NCBI GenBank assembly: GCA_903927495.1
Contig: CAIYNH010000993.1
Span: 1 to 8,658, forward strand
From: an uncultured beta proteobacterium
GTDB lineage: Bacteria; Pseudomonadota; Gammaproteobacteria; Burkholderiales; Burkholderiaceae_C
Length of the DNA: 8,658 nucleotides
Direction: 5' to 3'
Position numbers and translations under genes: made by a program. The notes under the pieces are model-generated. The model saw nothing but the letters and a program-made list of their open reading frames with translations, was not told the origin of the DNA and did not search any database. Shown in pieces: positions 1 through 6,304 of the stretch. Position 1 is the stretch's first letter. The number at the start of each line of letters is the position of its first letter.

Positions 1-158
1 AGCATCGAGGTAACTGCGGCTTCAGCTTCAATGGTTCTCGCATTCAAGGCGAGTAGGTCGGTCTGAACTGCGATTTTCTTGACCACTTTAATGAGATTGG
101 TGATGTCGGCTATTTCGGCCGACTGTTTACCCATTTGGATGCTGAAATGAGTCCATAA
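1..158 (-). pseudogene. Methyl-accepting chemotaxis protein signalling-domain fragment (degenerate, runs off left edge)
   Basis: Read on the minus strand, the frame from 158 down to 1 is open and contains IKVVKKIAVQTDLLALNA. This closely resembles the MCP cytoplasmic hairpin tip (consensus IxxIAxQTNLLALNAAIEAARAGE), which contacts CheA and CheW. It is preceded by QSAEIADITNL, matching the SxQIxxITxVI segment that normally leads into the tip. A TGA at 161-159 closes the frame upstream and the first ATG is at 134-132, with no convincing ribosome binding site, so no sensor, membrane or HAMP region can be attached. After LNA the consensus decays: RTIEAEAAV replaces AIEAARAGE. This looks like a truncated, decaying remnant. 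A short genuine gene continuing left of the window cannot be excluded. Confidence 0.5.
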
Positions 159-174
159 TCATCTGCACCAAGAC

Positions 175-180
175 AAGGGA
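175..180 (+). promoter_or_regulatory. Ribosome binding site for the EF-hand/M23 gene
   Basis: AAGGGA lies 6 bases before the ATG at 187. It supports that start even though it gives an unusually long N-terminal region ahead of the hydrophobic signal core. No in-frame ATG, GTG or TTG lies between the ATG and the core. Confidence 0.5.
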
Positions 181-186
181 TTTGAC

Positions 187-1416
187 ATGAATAGCTACGA
201 AGTTTCTTCTACCGTCTTCAGTAGCACGTGTCCCGAGGTCAACTGCGCCAGAGGGCGAAACCGGGGTCTCTCACCCCTTCGCTCGCACATCTTCTGCGCT
301 ATCCTTTCACTTGCGTTCGCCGTGTCAACACCACTGAAAGTACTGGCGCAGACAACCTCTGCCGAAGGGGATAACGCCATCGGTCCAGTCAATCGAGGCC
401 AGATCGGCAAGAAGCAAATGAAGCGCGCTTCCAAAGACTTCATCCATATTGATACGGACAGCGACGGAAAAATAAGCCCTGCTGAGTGGCTGCGACGTGG
501 CAACTTTGAGTTGCTTGACACTGATGGAGATGGCTACTTGTCAGAAGATGAGATGAGTCGGATCTATTTTGCGGGGAAACGAGGCAAAGTACTGCAGCCG
601 ATTGTGATGAGCACAACGCCTGAAATGGACAATTCCGTTCAAGCCGACCAGGTTGCAGTGTCAGATCTGGACCGAGGAACCTATTGCAGCGGTACGCGCG
701 CAGCGAGTTGCGGCAACAAGACCGCAGCAATCGATCGGGGACTTTTGGAGACCGGAATCGGCCCCATGTTCCCGAAATATGCCAAATGCCTGGGGATCGA
801 TGATTACTATGCTATGAATTACGTGTACAAGCGGAGTAATGCTGACCCGCTTCACGGTGGCATCGATATCCCGGCACCGCAGGGAACTCCGATCCTCGCA
901 GTCGCCGCTGGTACGGTTGTCGGAAAATTTCTAGGCCAAAATTCTCGGCGCGGAATCGAGATTGTCCTGCGCCACAGCCCCGAAGACACGGGTCGCCCCT
1001 TCTGGATATACACCCAGTATGCACATCTGTCGGAGATGCCCGCTCATAGGATAGGGCAGCGCGTGCGACGAGGTGAGATCATCGGATCGACTGGCAACAC
1101 CGGCATAGGCGGGACTTCTAGTGCCGAAAATACACATAGGAGACCCGCCATTCACTTTGCGGCCTGGTTCAGTTCTCAACGCGAATTCGCCGAAGTCGAT
1201 AGCGTAATCATCCCTGTCAAAAGTCAATGGATGGATCCCAACGCCATCTACCGAGATGGTCCGCCCTATGATTCGAAATCGCTTAAAACATTGCCGGATG
1301 TAGAAAAATCCATCTCTATACCGGTCATGTTCATCGACGGCACGACACAACCGGCTGACACAAAAATAATATGGCCCTACACCTGTGTAAAGGATAGGAA
1401 CTCCAGCGCGCCTTGA
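187..1416 (+). CDS. Exported EF-hand / M23 (LytM-like) peptidase-family protein
   Basis: This 409-residue protein has a 34-residue N-terminal stretch, a hydrophobic core at about 35-46 and a likely signal peptidase site after VLA (54), so it should be exported. Residues 89-100 and 111-122 are two canonical EF-hand loops (DTDSDGKISPAE and DTDGDGYLSEDE) with acidic ligands at positions 1, 3, 5 and 12, predicting calcium binding. A C-terminal M23 domain spans about 220-330: HGGID (H223, D227) supplies two zinc ligands, AHLS (H280) one catalytic histidine, and the third ligand is H323 in PAIHF. In active M23 enzymes this last motif is HxH; here the first histidine is alanine (A321). The domain may therefore be a weak hydrolase or a non-catalytic peptidoglycan-binding or amidase-activating module, as known for degenerate LytM proteins. 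Cysteines 167, 175, 201 and 400 could form disulfides. It is transcribed alone as far as can be seen. Confidence 0.85.
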   Translation: MNSYEVSSTVFSSTCPEVNCARGRNRGLSPLRSHIFCAILSLAFAVSTPLKVLAQTTSAEGDNAIGPVNRGQIGKKQMKRASKDFIHIDTDSDGKISPAEWLRRGNFELLDTDGDGYLSEDEMSRIYFAGKRGKVLQPIVMSTTPEMDNSVQADQVAVSDLDRGTYCSGTRAASCGNKTAAIDRGLLETGIGPMFPKYAKCLGIDDYYAMNYVYKRSNADPLHGGIDIPAPQGTPILAVAAGTVVGKFLGQNSRRGIEIVLRHSPEDTGRPFWIYTQYAHLSEMPAHRIGQRVRRGEIIGSTGNTGIGGTSSAENTHRRPAIHFAAWFSSQREFAEVDSVIIPVKSQWMDPNAIYRDGPPYDSKSLKTLPDVEKSISIPVMFIDGTTQPADTKIIWPYTCVKDRNSSAP

Positions 1417-1847
1417 ATGAGTTTGCCTGACATAGAGTGACGCGCCGATCAGTGCACCAAGCACCGCCTGAGTCCGTTTTCAGATCGATACGACACTAGA
1501 CGCGAAGCCGCAGACAGAGCTGACGCACGGCAACCCACTTCCATACCTGCATGTGCCACTGGCAGCATGGGCTTGAATGGCATCCGTAGGGCGCTGGTTC
1601 ACGCTTCCCGCAAACGCTCTGGGACAGCACGCGGTGTGGATCTCCAGCATCAAAATAGTGCTCGGTCATACGCTGCTTTTGCACACTGTCAGCAACCGTT
1701 ATTCGGAAAATTTGCCGGCTCTTGTTGGACTAGGCAGGACATGAAATGCCTGCAGTGCCAAAATCCGACAAAGTAATAAGGTTAATATAGACTTTTATCT
1801 CCGACAAAATATTTTGCCCGTAGCATGAACACTAATGAGGAGCTTCA
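1417..1847. other. Intergenic stretch without a recognisable gene
   Basis: About 430 bases separate the M23 gene from the phosphoesterase gene. Short open frames exist on both strands (1567-1776 plus, 1496-1684 minus), but neither translation resembles a known family, neither has a clear ribosome binding site, and the stretch is interrupted by stops in other frames. No convincing terminator hairpin follows 1416. The last 80 bases are AT-rich (TTAATATAGA near 1781-1790) and probably hold the promoter of the downstream gene, but no good -35/-10 pair can be fixed. Confidence 0.5.
1836..1842 (+). promoter_or_regulatory. Strong ribosome binding site for the phosphoesterase gene
   Basis: TGAGGAG lies 5 bases ahead of the ATG at 1848. 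It is a near-consensus Shine-Dalgarno sequence, the best in the window, and fixes this start. Confidence 0.75.
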
Positions 1848-3380
1848 ATGCGCAGATGTCAGCCATTTCGTACACCGTCAGTCGTCCTTAGTGCCTGCTT
1901 GCTGAATGCTTGCGCTAGCACCCCAACCGGATCGGTGGTTCCGGAGCAGTTGGCACGTATCAAAACCGTGGTGGTGATCTATGCAGAAAACCACAGTTTT
2001 GACAACCTGTATGGTCTTTTTCCAGGTTCCAACGGCGTGAGTCGCGCCACACCGGAGCAACGCACACAACTCGACCATGACGGCAAGCCACTGCAAGAGT
2101 TGGTGGTATTTGGTCATGATGGCAAGCCTGATCCCAGCTTCCCACGCCTGCCCAACCAGCCATTTCGAATTGATGCCCCGCCGGTAAACCGGCCGCCGAC
2201 CCAAATGGTGCCCAATCCGACGCATTTGTTCTACAACAATCAGGAGCAAATCAACGGTGGCAAGAACAACATGTTTGCCAGCATGTCGGCGGTGGGTGGC
2301 TGGACCATGGGGCACTATGACGGTAGCCAGTTTCGCTTGTGGCAATGGGCCAGGGAATACACGCTGGCTGACAACTTCTTCATGGGCGCATTTGGCGGCT
2401 CTTACCTGAACCACCAGTACCTGGTCTGTGCCTGTGCGCCCCGGTTTGACAACTCACCGCCCTACATGCGCGTCCAACTCGATGCCAACGGTAAGTTGCA
2501 AAAGCGCCCAGGCTCGCCTTCGGCCAATTCAGGGGCGCTGCAAATGGTTAGTCGCTCAGGCGGCCAGGTCACCCCGGATGGCTTCTCAATCAACACCACG
2601 CAGCCCGCCTACCAACCCAGCGGTGTGCCTCCCGCCGCCGACGGGCCGCGTGAGTTGGCGAACCCCAAAGGCAACTCACGTTCAGGCGGCGACCCCGACA
2701 TGCCCCTGCCACCGCAAACTAACACCACCATCGGCGACACGCTCTCTGCGAAAGGGGTTTCCTGGGCTTGGTACGCCTCTGCTTTCAACCGTGCACTGGC
2801 AGATGGCATGCAAGACCCGGCCGCACCGCGCAAGGTAATTTACCAGCGGGCAGCCGACTCGCCAAACTTTCAGGCTCACCACCAGCCGTTCAATTATTTT
2901 CTGAATTACGCACCCGGAACGGCAGCACGTGCGCAACACCTGCTGGATGGCGAGGCATTCATGCAGGCCATTGAAACCGGCCAATTGCCACAGGTGAGCT
3001 TTTACAAACCTTCCGGGATCCACTCCCAGCATCCGTCTTCTACCGATGTAGTTTCCGGCGATGTGCACATTGCCAGCGTGCTTGAAAAACTCAAGGCCAG
3101 TGCGCAATGGAAAGACATGCTGGTGATCGTCACATACGATGAAAACGGCGGCTATTGGGATCATGTTCCGCCACCGACAGGACCAGGATTTGCTGACCGC
3201 TTCGGACCCGGCAGTCGCATTCCTGCATTGCTGATTGGCCCATACGCCAAGAAGGGTTACATTGACTCAACAACCTATGACACTACCTCAATACTCAAAT
3301 TTTTGACGCGACGTTTTGACCTTGCTCCCCTGCCTGGAGTACGCACCAAAATGGGGGATCTTAGCGAGGGTTTAAACTAA
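1848..3380 (+). CDS. Lipoprotein phosphoesterase, AcpA / phospholipase C family
   Basis: This 510-residue protein belongs to the phosphoesterase family (Pfam PF04185) that includes bacterial phospholipase C and Francisella acid phosphatase AcpA. It should hydrolyse phosphate esters outside the cytoplasm. The N-terminus ends in a lipobox, LNAC, with C22 as the lipid-attachment residue, so the enzyme is probably membrane-anchored. VVVIYAENHSFDNLYGLFPG (41-60) carries the E47-N48 metal-binding pair. FMGAFGGSYLNHQ has S185, in the position of the AcpA nucleophile. TYDENGGYWDHV (429-440) supplies D431-E432 and D438-H439. All key motifs are intact and the length matches the AcpA-like subgroup. The middle region (about 215-295) is Pro/Ser/Gly-rich and likely a loop. 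Substrate (phospholipid or phosphomonoester) cannot be decided from sequence. The next gene starts 91 bases downstream on the same strand and could be co-transcribed. Confidence 0.9.
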   Translation: MRRCQPFRTPSVVLSACLLNACASTPTGSVVPEQLARIKTVVVIYAENHSFDNLYGLFPGSNGVSRATPEQRTQLDHDGKPLQELVVFGHDGKPDPSFPRLPNQPFRIDAPPVNRPPTQMVPNPTHLFYNNQEQINGGKNNMFASMSAVGGWTMGHYDGSQFRLWQWAREYTLADNFFMGAFGGSYLNHQYLVCACAPRFDNSPPYMRVQLDANGKLQKRPGSPSANSGALQMVSRSGGQVTPDGFSINTTQPAYQPSGVPPAADGPRELANPKGNSRSGGDPDMPLPPQTNTTIGDTLSAKGVSWAWYASAFNRALADGMQDPAAPRKVIYQRAADSPNFQAHHQPFNYFLNYAPGTAARAQHLLDGEAFMQAIETGQLPQVSFYKPSGIHSQHPSSTDVVSGDVHIASVLEKLKASAQWKDMLVIVTYDENGGYWDHVPPPTGPGFADRFGPGSRIPALLIGPYAKKGYIDSTTYDTTSILKFLTRRFDLAPLPGVRTKMGDLSEGLN

Positions 3381-3409
3381 ATATCGAGTCCAAAAATGAA
3401 TGCCATAAT

Positions 3410-3440
3410 TTGTACAACGTGCCACCCGCACTTCCTTAAT
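3410..3440 (+). promoter_or_regulatory. Weak candidate promoter for the secretin operon
   Basis: TTGTAC (3410-3415) and CTTAAT (3435-3440) resemble -35 and -10 boxes, but the 19-base spacing is longer than ideal. The 91-base gap is AT-rich toward the start codon. Read-through from the phosphoesterase gene is an equally good explanation. Confidence 0.2.
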
Positions 3441-3471
3441 TTTTTCTTTAATTGTTGTTAACGTAACCACT

Positions 3472-5346
3472 ATGATGACCTTGCCTTTCAAGAAAAGCGC
3501 GCTTGCTCTGGCGTTGGTTTCAGCGATGTTGCCTTTGACAAATCAGGCACAGGAAGCTGCAGCGGCGCTACCTGCCAGCGTTGAACCAACAGCCGCACCC
3601 TTACCGCCAGCCATTACGACCAAATACGTGCTGTCAAGGCCAAAGTCTGACGGCTCTGCCGCACCTACAACCGACACCACCGTGACCGAGGCTGACCGGC
3701 TCGCCACCGAAGCCGTGGCCCTGCTGTTTGACAGCAAGTTCAAGGAAGCCTCTGACAAAATCAACGAGGCCTTGCGGATGCGGCTGGATCGCTCCTACTA
3801 CCACTTGATCAATGGGCTGATCTACCATTTGCAAGCTCGTCAAGGCAAAAATGCCACCTACGACCTTGCCGAGCAAGGCTACGCGCAGGCCATTCAATTT
3901 GACAAATCCAACTGGCAGGCACTTTATTTTGCCGGCATGTTGAGTATTGACACCTCCAAATTCGACAAGGCCCGTCAGCAGTTCGCAGAGGCGCTGTATC
4001 TGCATCCGGATGACCCCAGCTTGTTAAACGCATTCGCTTATGCAGCCTACCGATCCGGTGCACCGGATCAGGCCGCGGGTGCCATCAATGCCATGGAAGC
4101 AATGGGCGGTGCCCAGACCACAGCCGAACTGCGCAACGCCGCCGTGATCATGGCCGCAGTGGGCGAGACCGACAAGGCTCAAGAATTCCTTGGTCGACTC
4201 AAAAGCGGCAAAGACGAGCCGCTGTCAACCCATGTGGAGCGGCGTGTCAATGATTGGCGCGATGTCTACAGTCAACCCAGAATAATCAAAACCCAGTATG
4301 GTGCGCCCCCACCACCCATGCCTGGCATGGCACCTGCCTCTGCGATTAAACCAACCGCACCAGGCACCGAGAACAAAATGGTGGTGGTGGATGTGGTTCT
4401 AATTTCTACCGAAGAAGATTTCTCGAATGAGCGTGGCGTTAACCTGTTGCGTGGCTTGCAAATCCAATTCGGCGGTGGTGGCAGCGGCTCATTTGCCTAC
4501 CAAAGTGTTGCCAAAGACGACGGTGCAGGGAACTCTTCAACAGCGATCACCCGCAATATCACGATCCCGTCGATTTTTTACAACCTGAATATTTTCAACA
4601 CCAACAACGCCCGCAATGAAATTTTGGCCCGGCCTACGCTGGTTGCCACGGCCGGTCGCCCATCTGAGTTTTTCTCAGGCGAAGAACTTAACGCGGTGGT
4701 GGTCAGCAGCAGCAGCACCAACAGCAACCCAGTCAACATCCAGAAAGAAATTGGCACCAGCCTGTCGGTGACACCCACCTTTCTTGAAGATGGCCGGGTA
4801 GCGCTCAAAGTCGTCGCACAGCGTACTTTCATCAAGACCCCCAACAACAATCTGTCGGGTTTTGATGCCCGCGTCGAAACCGCCAAAAGCAAAGTGGATG
4901 CCAGTGTCGTGATGCGCTCAGGCGAAACCCTGATTCTGGGTGGTTTGAGCGAAAAGGAAGGCGAAAGCACGCGTGACGGGGTTCCGCTTTTACAAGACAT
5001 TCCGTTGGTTCAGTACCTGTTTTCACGCAACACCAAGCGCGATTATCAAAAATCGACCTTGATCCTGATCACGCCGCGCCCACCGCAGTATGTATATCAG
5101 CCTGAGAATGCGCGCCAGGAGTACGAGAAATCGCTCACTGAAGATGAGCGCCCATTTGCCAACTTGCGTGCTCGCTATGCAGACTGGTTCAGGCCTTACC
5201 CCAACTGGGCATCTGTTTTTCACCATCTCCAGGAAAACCCTTTGTACCGCGAGTTCCGCACGGGTGACGTAGCCCTTGAAAGCTGGACTGACATGCGCTC
5301 CCTGAAAGACCGCCTGGGCAAAGTTCTTGAATTTATCCATTATTGA
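3472..5346 (+). CDS. TPR-containing secretin (type II/III secretion outer-membrane channel family)
   Basis: This 624-residue exported protein has a signal peptide at 1-26 (cleavage after NQA). Residues about 75-245 are helical, TPR-like repeats with paired small residues, for example NWQALYFAGML and DDPSLLNAFAYAAYRSG. A proline-rich linker follows (278-297). The secretin domain (PF00263-like) spans about 302-536, with RPTLVATAGRPSEFFSG, then GETLILGGL (484-492) and the hallmark VPLLQDIPLVQYLFS (504-518). Such proteins form multimeric outer-membrane gates. The N0/N1/N2 ring domains of GspD and PilQ are not recognisable; the TPR region takes their place, perhaps for docking a periplasmic partner. 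An extra tail of about 85 residues (540-624), rich in aromatics and charge, follows the secretin domain. No Shine-Dalgarno is visible; two adjacent ATGs (3472 and 3475) could start it. A pentapeptide-repeat gene follows after 9 bases. No ATPase, inner-membrane platform or pilin gene is present in the window. Confidence 0.9.
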   Translation: MMTLPFKKSALALALVSAMLPLTNQAQEAAAALPASVEPTAAPLPPAITTKYVLSRPKSDGSAAPTTDTTVTEADRLATEAVALLFDSKFKEASDKINEALRMRLDRSYYHLINGLIYHLQARQGKNATYDLAEQGYAQAIQFDKSNWQALYFAGMLSIDTSKFDKARQQFAEALYLHPDDPSLLNAFAYAAYRSGAPDQAAGAINAMEAMGGAQTTAELRNAAVIMAAVGETDKAQEFLGRLKSGKDEPLSTHVERRVNDWRDVYSQPRIIKTQYGAPPPPMPGMAPASAIKPTAPGTENKMVVVDVVLISTEEDFSNERGVNLLRGLQIQFGGGGSGSFAYQSVAKDDGAGNSSTAITRNITIPSIFYNLNIFNTNNARNEILARPTLVATAGRPSEFFSGEELNAVVVSSSSTNSNPVNIQKEIGTSLSVTPTFLEDGRVALKVVAQRTFIKTPNNNLSGFDARVETAKSKVDASVVMRSGETLILGGLSEKEGESTRDGVPLLQDIPLVQYLFSRNTKRDYQKSTLILITPRPPQYVYQPENARQEYEKSLTEDERPFANLRARYADWFRPYPNWASVFHHLQENPLYREFRTGDVALESWTDMRSLKDRLGKVLEFIHY

Positions 5347-5355
5347 GTCCACCCC

Positions 5356-6264
5356 ATGAACAAAACGCTGATTAAATCGCTGCTGCTAACTTTGTCATTG
5401 GTGTGGTCGTTGCCGGGTATGACGGCCAGCTCCGACGACAACGGTCGCCGCGATGACTTTTTTTCCGGCGGCAAACGCTGCCGCTTTTGCGACCTGCGCT
5501 ACCAAAATTTGTCGGCCCGTGATCTGACGGGTGTCGACATGACGGGCGCTTTTCTGCATGGTGTGAATTTTTCCTGGTCGGCACTGAAAAATGGCCGTTT
5601 CAGTTCTGCCAATATGGTGCTGGTGCGCATGGAGTGGGCTGACTTTGATGGCACTGATATGTCCAAGGCGTACCTTGAAGATGCCGCCATGTTTCGCTCA
5701 ACCTTCCGCAACACTGACTTTCGCATGGCTAATTTGTCGCGTGCCAATTTAACCCGAAGCGAAATGAGTGGTGTCAACCTGGCCACTGCGATCCTGCGCG
5801 GTGCAGACTTGTCAAGCGCACGCATCACGAATGCTGAACTGCGCCAAGCCGATCTGTCAGATGCCATTTTGGAGGGGGCTCGGATCCGTGAGAGCGATTT
5901 GCAAGGGGCCATTCTGGACCGTGCCAATATGCAGGGCTGCGATCTGACCAATTCCGACCTTTCCGGTGCCTCGCTGAAGGGCGTTACCTTCACCTCCACA
6001 TACATACACCTGGCAAATTTTCGCAAAGCCAATCTTTCCGGCTCGGACTTTAAAAACGCTTTGATAGATGCCGTGAATTTCAACGGTGCAGACCTGAGCA
6101 ATGCCGATTTCACCGGTGCAGTGCTGCGAAATAGCATCATGAAGGGAGCCAACTTGTGCCGAGCCAAGCTTCCAGATGGCACTGTAGGTCGTTGTGATGC
6201 GCCACCGGTTGGCGTCGCCATTCCGGGCGCAGTCATGATCGACCCTAACGTTAAGACCTTGTAG
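5356..6264 (+). CDS. Exported pentapeptide-repeat protein
   Basis: This 302-residue protein has a signal peptide (hydrophobic 5-19, likely cleavage after GMTA at 24), so it acts in the periplasm or outside. Residues about 46-272 are continuous A(D/N)LXX pentapeptide repeats, roughly 45 units (for example ADLSDAILEG, ANLTRSEMSG), which fold into a right-handed quadrilateral beta-helix. C42 and C45 precede the first coil (RCRFCDL) and C268 and C280 flank the last, possibly disulfide caps; C195 is inside the helix. The tail (281-302) is hydrophobic and proline-containing. The gene starts 9 bases after the secretin stop with no good ribosome binding site, suggesting translational coupling and a shared role. 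Pentapeptide proteins known for gyrase protection (Qnr, MfpA) are cytoplasmic, so that role is unlikely here. A scaffold or surface function is inference. Confidence 0.92.
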   Translation: MNKTLIKSLLLTLSLVWSLPGMTASSDDNGRRDDFFSGGKRCRFCDLRYQNLSARDLTGVDMTGAFLHGVNFSWSALKNGRFSSANMVLVRMEWADFDGTDMSKAYLEDAAMFRSTFRNTDFRMANLSRANLTRSEMSGVNLATAILRGADLSSARITNAELRQADLSDAILEGARIRESDLQGAILDRANMQGCDLTNSDLSGASLKGVTFTSTYIHLANFRKANLSGSDFKNALIDAVNFNGADLSNADFTGAVLRNSIMKGANLCRAKLPDGTVGRCDAPPVGVAIPGAVMIDPNVKTL

Positions 6265-6286
6265 CCGCCAGCGGGCGGTTAAGACC
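6250..6286 (+). repeat. 9-bp direct repeat flanking a small hairpin between operon genes
   Basis: GTTAAGACC occurs at 6250-6258, inside the end of the pentapeptide gene, and again at 6278-6286, 28 bases apart. Between and partly overlapping them is a GC-rich hairpin, CCGCC-AGCG-GGCGG (6265-6278), beginning immediately after the TAG stop. There is no T tract, so this is not an intrinsic terminator; an mRNA-stability or attenuating role is only speculative. Confidence 0.5.
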
Positions 6287-6304
6287 AGTTTAGAGTAAAG
6301 CCAT

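Noticed and set aside
187..350. Extended signal peptide region (ESPR) like those of large autotransporters
   Set aside because: The 34-residue N-region lacks the usual basic and aromatic ESPR pattern, and the protein is a 409-residue M23 protein, not a giant adhesin.
931..1464. Antisense frame of 177 codons over the M23 domain
   Set aside because: The sense strand encodes clear EF-hand and M23 motifs; the antisense translation has no recognisable feature.
1496..1684. Small 62-codon minus-strand frame, considered as a transposase or integrase remnant
   Set aside because: No catalytic motif, inverted repeat or target duplication could be seen; the composition looks random.
1567..1776. Small 69-codon plus-strand frame in the gap after the M23 gene
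   Set aside because: No ribosome binding site, no signal or motif and no recognisable family; it overlaps a minus-strand frame of similar quality.
1878..2414. Antisense frame of 178 codons over the phosphoesterase N-terminus
   Set aside because: The sense frame carries intact family motifs; the antisense product matches nothing.
5500..6180. Possible CRISPR-like or tandem DNA repeat array
   Set aside because: The periodicity is 15 bases and in frame, explained by pentapeptide coding; no conserved repeat-spacer structure exists.
5499..6236. Long 245-codon open frame antisense to the pentapeptide gene
   Set aside because: It mirrors the regular A(D/N)LXX codon pattern on the opposite strand, giving a low-complexity Ser/Arg/Ala-rich translation; an artefact of the repeat.
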